A DNA stretch of 64,000 nt from Burkholderia sp. NRF60-BP8. Lineage in GTDB: Bacteria > Pseudomonadota > Gammaproteobacteria > Burkholderiales > Burkholderiaceae. Below the pieces are notes generated by a model, which was not told where the DNA came from, made no database searches, and saw only the letters and a program-made list of their open reading frames with translations. Position 1 is the first letter of the stretch. Each line of letters opens with the position of its first letter. The stretch spans positions 868,001 to 932,000 of the forward strand of contig NZ_CP013373.1 of assembly GCF_001522585.2 (NCBI RefSeq), given 5' to 3'. A program made the position numbers and the translations under genes. Shown here piece by piece: positions 10,601-19,319 of this stretch.

Positions 10601-12600
10601 AACTCGACCGGCAGCTTCGAGACACCGGTTCGCTTCCGTTGTCGGCGAGGGAGCTTCGTCTCGATGACGAAGGCATTTGCATGGAAATCGCGGGATTGGC
10701 GCGAGACGAGGTCGTGTGGCCCCCGCAGCCGGTCCACAAGGTTTCGGATATCTGGAGCGCCGCGCGCTGGTGTCTGGATTTGCTGCGTCGCCGGGCCGAT
10801 CTTCGCGTCCGGTTCCCGCAGGCACTTTCGGCCGGACGCAACGGCGCATTTGCGCAATGGCTGCTTGCGGGCGGCGGACGTGACCTCGGCCTGACTGACG
10901 CGGGCGTCGCGGCGATCGATCAATTGTTCGAACAGGATTTTGGTGCGCCGGCACGACAGGTTTTCATGTTCCGTCAGGATGTCCGGGCACTCATGCCGCA
11001 CGGGCTGACGCCGGCCGGACAGGCGGATCTGTTCGAATGGTTTATCCAGCATGGGCGTGTCGACGCGGACCTGCAACTCGAGCAAATCTGGTGGCTCTTT
11101 TGGCAAGCGTCGGAAGCGCCGGCCCGTGAGGTCGTGGAAGCCTATCGCTTTACACCAGCGTGGCAGCGACTCCATCCGGACGGGTTGACGGTTTTCGGGC
11201 GTTCGGCATTTGCTGCGTGGTTTGCCGCAACATACCGGGTCCACGAGTCGTGGGGAGTGCCGGAGACCTGGCCGATCGACTTGTCGCCTGCCGAGCAGAT
11301 TCGAACGGCATACAACGCCCGTGAAGACTGGCGCGATCGTTTTCCGGCGGCGCTGCGTAACGCGGCCGAGGCGCGTGCGCTGATTGAATGGCTGCGAACG
11401 GACGAAGCCGCGTTGCCGCACGACATTCGTTCATGGTGTGAATCGCTGGAGACCGACGCAGTGGCCGCGTCGCTGGCGAAGCCTGGCGTCAACGTGATCG
11501 CGCACTTCTGTTATCCGTCGGGTCTGCGCGTCTCGGCGGAAGCGTTGGTGAAGGGCATGCGCGAGGTCGACATGCAGACGTCCTTACGCGATCTTCGTAC
11601 CGATCAGAGGGATGATCCGCATCACGTCGATTTCTCCGGTACGGAAGATTTCGACGTCACGATCATTCATACGCAGCCGGAACCGTTCTTCGACGATGCG
11701 TACGGGCGGTCCGATTTGCTCGAGCGCGCGCAGCGAACCTACCGGATCGCATACTGGTACTGGGAGTTCGATTCGATACCGGACAGCTGGCTCGAACAAG
11801 CCGCACGCGTCGATGAAGTCTGGACTGCAACCGAGTTCGTTGCCAAGGGGTTACGCGAACGATTGAGCATTCCGGTGAGGACGATTTTCCCGGGGGTGCA
11901 GCTTGGCCAATATCAGCGCCGGGATCGATCGTACTTCGGACTGAACGACGGCGAGTATACGTTCCTGTTTACGTTCCACATGATGAGCGTCATGGAGCGC
12001 AAGAACCCGATGGGATTGATTCGCGCGTTCAGCAAGGCATTCGGGCCGGACGACCCGGTCTGTCTGGTGCTGAAGACTTCGTTCGGTGATCGTCATCCGG
12101 CCCAGATCAAGGAATTGCAGCTCGCGGCCGAGATGTCGGGGGTGAAGATCAAGATCATCGATCAGGTGTATTCGCCGGACGAGGTACTGTCGCTCATGGA
12201 TGCATGCGATGCATACGTGTCTCTGCATCGAAGCGAAGGATTGGGTCTCACGATGGCGGAGGCCATGCTGATGGGCAAGCCCGTCATTGCGACGAACTAC
12301 TCCGGCAACGTGGACTTCATGGACGACAGCAACAGCCTTCTCGTACCGTACGATCTCGTGAAACTGGGACGACCGATTCCTCCGTACGACGCCAATCTCC
12401 ACTGGGCGGAGCCTTCGGTGGATGAGGCGGCAAAAGCGATGCGCAAGGTATTCGAAAATCAGGAATGGGCGCGCGAACTCGGTGCCCGCGCGCGCGAGAG
12501 CGCGCGCGTCAATCTGTCGTTGACCACGGCGGGTTACCATGCGGCGGATCGTATCAATGAAATCCTCGACGCGATGCCCGGGAAGTCCGGCAGCCGGTAA
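7666..12600 (+). CDS. Giant FkbM methyltransferase / GT2 / GT2 / GT4 fusion
   Basis: A 1644-residue protein with several modules. Residues about 20-175 are an FkbM-type SAM methyltransferase (DVGAWSPDEHS, later FLKVDVEGAE). Residues about 225-345 are charged and predicted coiled coil. A GT2-like domain starts near 450, but its donor-site motifs look weak (LDSGD instead of DxD). A second GT2 domain near 703 (VSIVIPTKN, IIVDTGSDD-like, FLNNDIE) looks intact. Residues about 990-1270 are unassigned. A GT4/GT1 domain occupies about 1274-1640 with HRSEGLGLTMAEAM. It may elongate and methylate (cap) the glycan, an inference from the exporter-type cluster. Confidence 0.85.
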   Translation: MPLVSYAQNLEDVMLHRALQHVMAGFYIDVGAWSPDEHSVTRAFSEMGWSGINVEPNPMYFAELESRRPRDINLRVAVGESAGTGRIHLFQDTGLSTLDGTIAGEHVAAGWSENVQDVALTTLDNIWREYVSAGREVHFLKVDVEGAERAVLAGNDWKRNRPWIVVVEATLPLTQKESHQEWEGILLGASYVHVYSDGLNRFYVAGERSELVDAFKYPPNVFDDFVSARTAELAAQVETLSAQVATAEQRERDAVESVRRTEVQKILEEHEAKYQELERLNKELMRQAEAMERRRMETEHEHKRRHKDAENQIAELRSALSGRDVVVQQASHRAELVEQQYQAVTQSMFWRATSPARRIGAMMPPAARRRARQVAKAAWWLATPWRMPARLEFLRQRRATLLREQQAVSDQVEVLQDVGIPGAASSGRYADWIRTVETRSSPDARIKVDGPLVSFLLADVESIESVSRTVGSIRAQSYRNWEAIVVHSDCDAAMLKLVEEWTSADSRVIAVAASGVAPGRPANLATGFDHAKGVFVAVLDSGDILSPGALSDVVSVLAKSPRADIVYGDEDVQSTSQTRERPYFKPSWSPDLLYAFNYFGRLTLLRRALVTQAGGVDITAATAVEWDLNLRVSDHAQNIIRVPKVLCHRKPGASQERPAPDTIEAGDHRAVIRRYWERHGVSSAVTVETQQNGTQHATWQIERAPLVSIVIPTKNKPELLRMCLEGLLHATDYSNKEIVIVDTGSDDAETLAYYEQLESEPQVRVVHFRNKFNYSAACNFGAVRARGEFLLFLNNDIEIIKSDWLQELVRFAMRPGVGVVGTKLIYPSLELQHAGVSIGIHLAALMYRSGGGIEWDVFGSPDHPRNWLAIMGACQMVRRSAFEEVGGFDESYLIAMSDVALCMRIWRAGYRTAYTPYACLVHHEGATRGNSNPVEDIRRLADDIRHLGIDEDPYLHPELDGHCAIPTLRLQGSVGVRAELDRQLRDTGSLPLSARELRLDDEGICMEIAGLARDEVVWPPQPVHKVSDIWSAARWCLDLLRRRADLRVRFPQALSAGRNGAFAQWLLAGGGRDLGLTDAGVAAIDQLFEQDFGAPARQVFMFRQDVRALMPHGLTPAGQADLFEWFIQHGRVDADLQLEQIWWLFWQASEAPAREVVEAYRFTPAWQRLHPDGLTVFGRSAFAAWFAATYRVHESWGVPETWPIDLSPAEQIRTAYNAREDWRDRFPAALRNAAEARALIEWLRTDEAALPHDIRSWCESLETDAVAASLAKPGVNVIAHFCYPSGLRVSAEALVKGMREVDMQTSLRDLRTDQRDDPHHVDFSGTEDFDVTIIHTQPEPFFDDAYGRSDLLERAQRTYRIAYWYWEFDSIPDSWLEQAARVDEVWTATEFVAKGLRERLSIPVRTIFPGVQLGQYQRRDRSYFGLNDGEYTFLFTFHMMSVMERKNPMGLIRAFSKAFGPDDPVCLVLKTSFGDRHPAQIKELQLAAEMSGVKIKIIDQVYSPDEVLSLMDACDAYVSLHRSEGLGLTMAEAMLMGKPVIATNYSGNVDFMDDSNSLLVPYDLVKLGRPIPPYDANLHWAEPSVDEAAKAMRKVFENQEWARELGARARESARVNLSLTTAGYHAADRINEILDAMPGKSGSR

Positions 12601-13379
12601 CCAGTTGCCACATGATGCCGGCATCAGTCTCGGTTGAGCGTCGGCGCCGTAACTTGATCCGACGTTTCGCAGCGGCACTGCCGGACGGTGGCGTGTCCGG
12701 CAATGTCCGCCGGATTCGGCCGCCGCCGGCGAGTGCGTAGTGCCTTATCGGCCGTAGCTTGAGGGGGCGAAACCGATAAGCGCGTGCCAGTGACCTGAGG
12801 TCTTTTCAAGGCTGAGAAGATTGGTTGTCAGAAACCGCGGCAGCTGCGCAATTTTCGAGCCCTTCCGACGATTTTGCCGTCGCATTTGGCACGCAAGACG
12901 CAAGCGTATTGCACGGAGTCGGTCCATGCGACGCTCTTGATATCTCGATCTTCGAAGAAGTCCTTGTCATTGTTGCTGGCGTCGCATCACGTATCGACGT
13001 GTTGTCCTGCTTCGGAGCAACGGATGAATGTTGTGACGACACATCGTACGGATGCCGAACCATGGTCGGCGTGAAGGCAATGATGCTGCGAGGCGATACG
13101 TGTGTTCGCGAGGGTGTTTCTATTTTTGCCGAGACGCGATGTGCGGGATCGCGCAGTGTCGCGTGGTGCTCACCAACGACATTGAATGGCGTCCGGAAAT
13201 AAGGGGCAGCTTTTTATGCCGACGATGACCATGCTGACGTTAGAATTGCGTCGTGGGCACTGTGAAACGCGCCGGCAAATTCGCCCGCCAGGTCGAGGCG
13301 GTGGCGACACCCGCCTTCCCGCAATCTGCCGGACTGCCTAACCTGCGCTTCGTCTGATAAGCGCGTAGCCGAACTACGG
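12601..13379 (+). other. 779-bp region without a supported gene
   Basis: No convincing coding region is seen. A 125-codon open frame (12825-13202) has no family resemblance and no good ribosome-binding site. An inverted repeat CTTATCGG/CCGATAAG lies at 12744-12751 and 12773-12780. The 11-mer GATAAGCGCGT occurs at 12775-12785 and again at 13356-13366, near both ends of the gap. The region separates the AT-richer variable cluster from the GC-rich wbi-like genes and must contain the promoter of the latter. Confidence 0.5.
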
Positions 13380-14216
13380 ATGAATGTAACAAGCCAGCAA
13401 CCCCGTGATGCCGAAGGATTGTCGGTTTCTATCGTCGTTTATCAGCCCGATAGCGCTCAGCTGGGGCAGACGCTGATTAGCCTATGTGCAGCGTGTGCGC
13501 GCCTCTGCGCTGCCTCTCCGGTCGAACTGTTCCTCGTTGATAACGGTGGACTGAGCGACGTTGCTGCATTGATTGATGATCTCGCTACGAAAGGCATTAC
13601 CACCCGGATTCTGTCAGGCCACGGCAACGTTGGTTACGGACGTGGGCACAATCTCGCGATCGAATTGTCGACACGCCCGTTTCACCTGATCTTGAATCCC
13701 GACGTCGATCTCGACGCAGACGCGCTCGTTGCCGCCCGTGCATTTCTCGACTCACGTCCCGAAGCAGGTGCGCTCACACCGTGGATCGGCGATGACACGG
13801 GCGGGCAGCAGTATCTCTGCCGCCGTTATCCGGCGGTACTCGATCTGCTCGTGCGCGGCTTCCTGCCGGCGCGGTTCCGTGCGTCTTTTGCCAACCGCCT
13901 CGCCCACTACGAAATGCGCGACGTGATCAACGACCGTGACATCGTCTGGGATCCCCCCATCGTCAGCGGCTGCTTCATGCTGTTCCGCACTGAAGTCCTG
14001 AAGCAACTCGGCGGCTTCGATCCGCGCTATTTCCTGTACTTCGAGGACTACGACCTCAGCCTGCGTACGCACGAGGTTGCCCGCGTCGCGTACGTCCCGT
14101 CGGTGCGCGTGATCCATCACGGCGGCGGCGCATCCCGCAAGGGCTTCGCGCACATCCGCATGTTTGCGGCATCGGCCTTCAAGTTCTACAACCGCTTCGG
14201 CTGGAGGCTCTGGTGA
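13380..14216 (+). CDS. GT2 glycosyltransferase, rhamnosyltransferase-like
   Basis: The 278-residue protein has a GT2 start (SIVVYQPDS), a NPDVDLDADAL DxD region near residue 103 and FLYFEDYDLSLR near 220, the pattern of WbbL-type rhamnosyl or related transferases. Its stop overlaps the GTG start of the next gene (GTGA), so the two are translationally coupled. It is the first gene of the wbi-like block and probably adds an early sugar of the O unit or adaptor. The specificity is unknown. Confidence 0.85.
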   Translation: MNVTSQQPRDAEGLSVSIVVYQPDSAQLGQTLISLCAACARLCAASPVELFLVDNGGLSDVAALIDDLATKGITTRILSGHGNVGYGRGHNLAIELSTRPFHLILNPDVDLDADALVAARAFLDSRPEAGALTPWIGDDTGGQQYLCRRYPAVLDLLVRGFLPARFRASFANRLAHYEMRDVINDRDIVWDPPIVSGCFMLFRTEVLKQLGGFDPRYFLYFEDYDLSLRTHEVARVAYVPSVRVIHHGGGASRKGFAHIRMFAASAFKFYNRFGWRLW

Positions 14217-15178
14217 GTCACCTCGTCGTCACCGGCGCGAACGGCTTCGTCGGCCGGGCAGTTTGCCGACTCGCGTTGCAAGCCGGGCACACGGTTACCG
14301 CGCTGGTACGACGTCCGGGCGGCTGCATCGACGGCGTGCGCGAATGGATCCACGACGCTGCCGATTTCGCGGGTGTGGATGACGCGTGGCCCGTCGACCT
14401 GGCCGCCGATTGCGTGATCCATCTCGCCGCCCGCGTGCACGTCATGCGTGACGAATCCCCCGATCCCGACGCTGCGTTCGATGCCACCAACGTCGCCGGC
14501 ACGCTGCGTCTCGCCGACGCCGCGCGCCATCACGGCGTGCGCCGCATCGTGTTCGCGAGCAGCATCAAGGCGGTTGGCGAGGGCGACGGCGGAGTACCGC
14601 TGTCGGAAGCGTTCGAACCCGCCCCGCAGGATGCATACGGCCGTTCGAAGTTGCGTGCTGAACGGCAACTCGCGCAATTCGGCGCGTCGGCCGGGCTCGA
14701 CGTCGTCGTCGTGCGTCCGCCGCTCGTCTATGGTCCGACTGTCCGGGCCAACTTCCTGCGGATGATGGATGCCGTCGCACGTGGAGTCCCGCTGCCGCTC
14801 GGCGCGGTTTCAGCGCGCCGCAGCATCGTCTACGTCGACAATCTCGCCGATGCGCTGCTGCGTTGCGCAGTCGATCCGCGCGCAGCCGGCGAATGCTTTC
14901 ACGTCGCCGACGACGACGCACCGACGGTCGCAGGCCTGCTGCGCCTCGTGGGCGACGCGCTCGGCAAACCGGCGCGGCTGCTGGCGGTTCCGCCGGCCCT
15001 GTTGCGTGTGGCGGGCAACCTGACCGGCCGCAGCGCGGCTATCGACCGCCTGACGGGCAGCCTGCAACTCGACACCGGCCGGATCAAGCGCGTGCTCGAC
15101 TGGCATCCACCCTATACGACCCGCCAGGGCCTCGAAGCGACCGCCGCATGGTATCGTTCGCGCGATACACGAAAATAA
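14213..15178 (+). CDS. wbiG: NAD-dependent epimerase/dehydratase of O-antigen cluster
   Basis: A 321-residue extended SDR protein with GANGFVGRAV at the N-terminus and a YGRSK catalytic pair near residue 142. The start is a GTG overlapping the previous stop. It resembles WbiG/WbpV-type UDP-HexNAc 4-epimerases or reductases, which act with the WecA-like transferase downstream (WbpL partner) to supply a 6-deoxy or epimerised N-acetylhexosamine on undecaprenyl phosphate. The gene name is by analogy with Burkholderia wbi clusters and is not proven here. Confidence 0.8.
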   Translation: MSHLVVTGANGFVGRAVCRLALQAGHTVTALVRRPGGCIDGVREWIHDAADFAGVDDAWPVDLAADCVIHLAARVHVMRDESPDPDAAFDATNVAGTLRLADAARHHGVRRIVFASSIKAVGEGDGGVPLSEAFEPAPQDAYGRSKLRAERQLAQFGASAGLDVVVVRPPLVYGPTVRANFLRMMDAVARGVPLPLGAVSARRSIVYVDNLADALLRCAVDPRAAGECFHVADDDAPTVAGLLRLVGDALGKPARLLAVPPALLRVAGNLTGRSAAIDRLTGSLQLDTGRIKRVLDWHPPYTTRQGLEATAAWYRSRDTRK

Positions 15179-15185
15179 AAGCCAC

Positions 15186-16202
15186 ATGCTTCTCGCGAAT
15201 CCCACCTGGCTCACCACGGCCGCGGTAGCTCTGGCCGCCGCATTCGCCTCGACGACGATTCTCCGCGTACTGCTCGCCACCGGGTTGGCCTGGCGTCTTG
15301 CCACCGATGTTCCGAACGATCGTTCGCTCCATACACTGCCGACACCGCGAGTCGGCGGATGGGGCATCGTGCCGGTCTGTGTCGTTGCGCTGCTCATGCT
15401 GGCGCCGCGACTGTGGCTGATCGCGATCGCCGCTGCCGGGCTGGCTGCGATGTCGCAGATCGACGACCGGCGCGGGCTGCCAGCCCGTGTGCGGTTCTCG
15501 GCGCACCTCGTGGCCGTCGTCGCACTGATCGTCGTGTTCCCGGCCGATGCGCCCTGGTGGCTGCTCGCCGGTGTCGGTTTCGCAATGGTCTGGCTGACGA
15601 ACCTGTACAACTTCATGGATGGCGCCGACGGCCTCGCGGGCGGCATGGCGCTGTTCGGCTTCGGCGGGTACGCGGTCGCGGCGCTCAGTGGGGCACAGGC
15701 GTCGCCCGATCTCGTCGTTTCCGGGGCAGCGGTCGCCGGCGCGGCGCTGGGCTTTCTTCTGCTCAATTTCCACCCGGCGAGACTATTTCTTGGCGACGCC
15801 GGCTCGATTCCGCTCGGCTTCCTGGCCGGCGCGCTGGGCTACTGGGGCTGGCGTACCGATGTCTGGCCGATCTGGTTCCCCGCGATGGTATTCGCGCCCT
15901 TTATTGCTGACGCATCTGTAACACTTTTGAGACGTCTGTTACGCGGCGAAAAGTTCTGGCAAGCACACCGTGAGCACTATTATCAAAGGATGGTCCGGTC
16001 GGGCGTAGGTCACGGTCGGACCGCTCTTTATTGGTACCTCATCATGCTCGCAGGCATAATTCTGGCCGTGTGGGCAAAGGGCCGCCCCGAACTGCAGCAA
16101 TGGCTGTCGTTCCTCGCGTGGTATGGCGTCCTGGCGTGGTTCGGATGGTTGATCGACAGGCGCTGGCACCGGTTTCAAGCGGCCGCCGAAAACAATTCTT
16201 GA
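15186..16202 (+). CDS. wbiH: Undecaprenyl-phosphate sugar-1-phosphate transferase (WbpL/WecA family)
   Basis: A polytopic inner-membrane protein of 338 residues, about ten hydrophobic helices, with the family hallmarks NLYNFMDGADGLAGG near residue 140 and FLGDAGSIPLGF near 203 (metal and nucleotide binding). It would transfer a UDP-activated N-acetylamino sugar phosphate to undecaprenyl phosphate, starting O-antigen or adaptor synthesis. It follows the epimerase by 7 bp. A second, divergent member of the same superfamily is encoded at 18186-19292 on the other strand. Confidence 0.85.
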   Translation: MLLANPTWLTTAAVALAAAFASTTILRVLLATGLAWRLATDVPNDRSLHTLPTPRVGGWGIVPVCVVALLMLAPRLWLIAIAAAGLAAMSQIDDRRGLPARVRFSAHLVAVVALIVVFPADAPWWLLAGVGFAMVWLTNLYNFMDGADGLAGGMALFGFGGYAVAALSGAQASPDLVVSGAAVAGAALGFLLLNFHPARLFLGDAGSIPLGFLAGALGYWGWRTDVWPIWFPAMVFAPFIADASVTLLRRLLRGEKFWQAHREHYYQRMVRSGVGHGRTALYWYLIMLAGIILAVWAKGRPELQQWLSFLAWYGVLAWFGWLIDRRWHRFQAAAENNS

Positions 16203-16214
16203 GGTTTCCCGCCG

Positions 16215-18098
16215 ATGTTGCGATCCAGAGCATCTTGGCTGTCCCTGAGTGCTTTCCTGTTCGACCTGACGGCCGTCGTCGCCGCATGGTTGTTCGCTTA
16301 TCTCGTTCGTTTCAACGGCAGCGTTCCGCATGATTTCCTGAGCGGCGCGCTAATGGCATTGACGTGGGTGCTGCCCGTCTACGCACTGATGTTCCACGGG
16401 TTCGGTCTGTACCGCGGGCTGTGGGTGTTCGCGAGCCTGCCCGACCTGATGCGCATCGCAAAGGCCGTAGTCGGCGGCGGCGTGATCGTGATGATCGGCG
16501 CCGTGATGTTCCAGCCGCAGCCGATCATCCCGCGCTCGGTGCTGCTCGTGTCGCCGCTGATGCTGTTCCTCGCGATGGGCGGCGCACGCGCGCTGTATCG
16601 CGCGACCAAGGAGTACTACCTGTACGGCGGGCTCGTCGGCAAGGGCAAGCCGGTGCTGGTGCTCGGCGCTGGCACGGCCGGCGCGAGCCTTGCGCGCGAA
16701 CTGTCGCGCTCCGGCGAATGGCGCCTCGTCGGCCTGCTCGACGACGACGTCACGAAGCAGGGCCGCGAAATCTACGGCTACAAGGTGCTCGGCTCGTTCA
16801 ACGATCTCAAGCACTGGACCGATGCGATGAAGGTCGAATACGCGATCATCGCGATTCCGTCGGCGTCGGTCGAAACCCAGCGTCGCGTCGCGACGCTGTG
16901 CGTGCGCGCCGGCGTCAAGGCGATGGTGCTGCCTTCGCTGACCGCACTGATGCCGGGGCAGGGCTTCCTGTCGCAGGTGCGGAACATCGACCTCGAGGAT
17001 CTGCTCGGCCGCGATGCCGTGACGATCGACACGCCGCACGTCGAGGCGCTGCTGCGCGGCCGCGTCGTGATGGTGACGGGCGCGGGCGGCTCGATCGGCT
17101 CCGAGCTGTGCCGGCAGATCCTGCGCTTCGCGCCGGCGCAGCTCGTCGCGTTCGACCTGTCCGAATACGCGATGTATCGGCTGACGGAGGAGCTGCGCGA
17201 GCGCTTCCCCGATCTTCCCGTCTTGCCGATCATCGGCGATGCGAAGGATTCGCTGCTGCTCGACCAGGTGATGTCGCGCCACGCGCCGCACATCGTGTTC
17301 CATGCAGCCGCCTACAAGCACGTGCCGCTGATGGAAGAGCACAACGCATGGCAGGCGCTGCGCAACAACGTGCTCGGCACCTATCGCGTGGCGCGGGCGG
17401 CGATCCGCCACGACGTGCGTCATTTCGTGCTGATCTCGACCGACAAGGCCGTCAATCCGACCAACGTGATGGGCGCGAGCAAGCGCCTCGCCGAAATGGC
17501 GTGCCAGGCATTGCAGCAGACGAGCGGGCGCACGCAGTTCGAGACGGTGCGGTTCGGCAACGTGCTCGGCAGCGCGGGCAGCGTGATCCCGAAGTTCCAG
17601 CAGCAGATCGCGAAGGGTGGCCCGGTGACGGTCACGCACCCGGAAATCACGCGTTTCTTCATGACGATTCCGGAAGCATCGCAGCTCGTGCTGCAGGCGT
17701 CGAGCATGGGGCAGGGCGGCGAGATCTTCATTCTCGACATGGGCGAGCCGGTGAAGATCGTCGACCTCGCGTGCGACCTGATCCGCCTGTACGGCTTCTC
17801 GGAAGAGCAGATCCGCATCGAGTTCACCGGGCTGCGGCCGGGCGAGAAGCTGTACGAGGAACTGCTGGCGGACGATGAGGCGACGACGCGTACGCCGCAC
17901 CCGAAACTGCGGATCGCGCGCGCGCGCGAAGTACCGGACAACCTGCTCGATGAATTGCTGCCGTGGTTGATGCAGCATCGCGTATTGTCCGACGACGAAG
18001 TGCGGCGCGATCTGCGGCGCTGGGTGCCGGAATACCAGACGGCCGTTGCCCCCGTGTTGCAGAGCGTGCCGTCGGTGCGCGTCGCATCGAACGGGTGA
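16215..18098 (+). CDS. wbiI: WbpM/CapD-type nucleotide-sugar 4,6-dehydratase
   Basis: The 627-residue protein has four N-terminal membrane helices, a CoA-binding-like Rossmann region (VLGAGTAGASLAREL near residue 155) and a C-terminal SDR domain starting with VTGAGGSIGSEL near 278. The usual active-site tyrosine is replaced in this family; here STDKAVNPTNVMGASK is present, as in WbpM. It makes a UDP-4-keto-6-deoxy-HexNAc used by the upstream epimerase and transferase. It ends the plus-strand block just before a strong terminator. Confidence 0.9.
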   Translation: MLRSRASWLSLSAFLFDLTAVVAAWLFAYLVRFNGSVPHDFLSGALMALTWVLPVYALMFHGFGLYRGLWVFASLPDLMRIAKAVVGGGVIVMIGAVMFQPQPIIPRSVLLVSPLMLFLAMGGARALYRATKEYYLYGGLVGKGKPVLVLGAGTAGASLARELSRSGEWRLVGLLDDDVTKQGREIYGYKVLGSFNDLKHWTDAMKVEYAIIAIPSASVETQRRVATLCVRAGVKAMVLPSLTALMPGQGFLSQVRNIDLEDLLGRDAVTIDTPHVEALLRGRVVMVTGAGGSIGSELCRQILRFAPAQLVAFDLSEYAMYRLTEELRERFPDLPVLPIIGDAKDSLLLDQVMSRHAPHIVFHAAAYKHVPLMEEHNAWQALRNNVLGTYRVARAAIRHDVRHFVLISTDKAVNPTNVMGASKRLAEMACQALQQTSGRTQFETVRFGNVLGSAGSVIPKFQQQIAKGGPVTVTHPEITRFFMTIPEASQLVLQASSMGQGGEIFILDMGEPVKIVDLACDLIRLYGFSEEQIRIEFTGLRPGEKLYEELLADDEATTRTPHPKLRIARAREVPDNLLDELLPWLMQHRVLSDDEVRRDLRRWVPEYQTAVAPVLQSVPSVRVASNG

Positions 18099-18133
18099 CG
18101 CGATCACGCTGCGAGTCGCACGTTGCGACGAAC

Positions 18134-18161
18134 AAAAAGCGCCCGGCAGGGCGCTTTTTTT
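18134..18161 (+). terminator. Rho-independent terminator, probably bidirectional
   Basis: A run of A, a GCGCCC/GGGCGC stem with a short loop and a run of seven T lie between the convergent genes ending at 18098 (plus) and 18186 (minus). Complementary A and T runs allow it to work in both directions. Confidence 0.9.
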
Positions 18162-18185
18162 GTCTGGAAGGAAGCGACGTATCGC

Positions 18186-19292
18186 TCAGCGGCTCCGTCG
18201 GTGTTTGCGCACCACCATCCATCTGGGCGCCCTGAACCGCACGATGCTGAGATAAAGCCACACATAAGTGAGCGCGAACAGCACGACGAACACGAACAGA
18301 TGCACCGTATGCCGCCAGAACAGCGTCGCCGGAATCACCGCGACGAGGCACAGCAGCCACAGATAAGGTGAAGTCAGCGAATTGCGTCGCGTCAGATCGT
18401 GCGCATGCTTCGTCCCCACGGCCCACCGCATCAGCCGCTTGTACACGAGCATATGCAGGTGCACGCCGTCCGGAATCCCCGGCGACATCCCGCGGATGAA
18501 CTTCTTCCGGTAGATCGAGAAGCAGGTCTCGAAGATCGGATACATGAACAGCAGCACCGGGTACCACGCGGACACTTCACGATTGCGCATCACGAGCATG
18601 ATCGCGAGCTCCGCGAGCATGAACCCGATGAAATACGCGCCGCCGTCGCCGAGGAAGATCAGCCCGGCCGGGAAATTCCACAGGAAGAAGCCGAGCACGG
18701 CGCCCATCATGATGATCGACGCGGACATCACGACCGGGTCGTTGACGTGGAACGCGACGTACGCGAGCGACGCGAACATCATGAAGCTGACCATCGATGC
18801 GAGCCCGTTGAAGCCGTCGATGATGTTGATCGCATTCGCGAGCGCCGCGACCGCGAGCACCGTGATGAACGCCGAGATGGCGACATACCCGAGCAGGAAG
18901 TCGAGCGGCGGCACGCTGATGCGCTTGACCGCGATGCCCATCAGCCAGAACGCCAGCGCGGCCGCGCCCATCGTGCAGAGCAGCCGCGCGCGCGGCGACA
19001 CGCGCTTGGTCAGGTCCTCGACGAGGCCGGACAGGAACGCCGGCAACCCGCAGGCAGCGATCCCGAGAATGCTGCCGGCGATCGTCGGATAGCGCCGCGA
19101 TACGAGCAGCCCGGCCACGACGACGCCGGCGAGGATCCCAATGCCCCCCACCCGCGGCACCGGCCGCACGTGGAATTTCTGCACGCCGGCCAGATCGCTG
19201 TCGATCGAGAATTTCTCGTGAAGGTGCGCGTAGCGCACGATGAACAGCGTGACGAGCAAGGAGACGATGAAGCCGGACGCGAAGCTGAGCAT
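18186..19292 (-). CDS. WecA/WbcO-like polyprenyl-phosphate HexNAc-1-phosphate transferase
   Basis: The 368-residue protein has about eleven membrane helices and MraY/WecA motifs: a PVPRVGGIGI start region, NIIDGFNGLASM near residue 155 and FLGDGGAYFIGF near 213, then a basic cytoplasmic loop with HLHMLVYKR. It should load a sugar phosphate onto undecaprenyl phosphate. It is the last gene of the minus-strand block after galE, which could supply UDP-GalNAc or UDP-galactose. It differs clearly from the plus-strand relative at 15186-16202, so two glycans may be initiated at this locus. Confidence 0.85.
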   Translation of the reverse strand: MLSFASGFIVSLLVTLFIVRYAHLHEKFSIDSDLAGVQKFHVRPVPRVGGIGILAGVVVAGLLVSRRYPTIAGSILGIAACGLPAFLSGLVEDLTKRVSPRARLLCTMGAAALAFWLMGIAVKRISVPPLDFLLGYVAISAFITVLAVAALANAINIIDGFNGLASMVSFMMFASLAYVAFHVNDPVVMSASIIMMGAVLGFFLWNFPAGLIFLGDGGAYFIGFMLAELAIMLVMRNREVSAWYPVLLFMYPIFETCFSIYRKKFIRGMSPGIPDGVHLHMLVYKRLMRWAVGTKHAHDLTRRNSLTSPYLWLLCLVAVIPATLFWRHTVHLFVFVVLFALTYVWLYLSIVRFRAPRWMVVRKHRRSR

Positions 19293-19319
19293 GGGATCGC
19301 TCGAAAAATGGACAGCGGA

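Noticed and set aside
12825..13202. 125-codon ORF in the 779-bp gap
   Set aside because: No family resemblance, Cys-rich irregular composition and no clear ribosome-binding site; not enough to call a gene.
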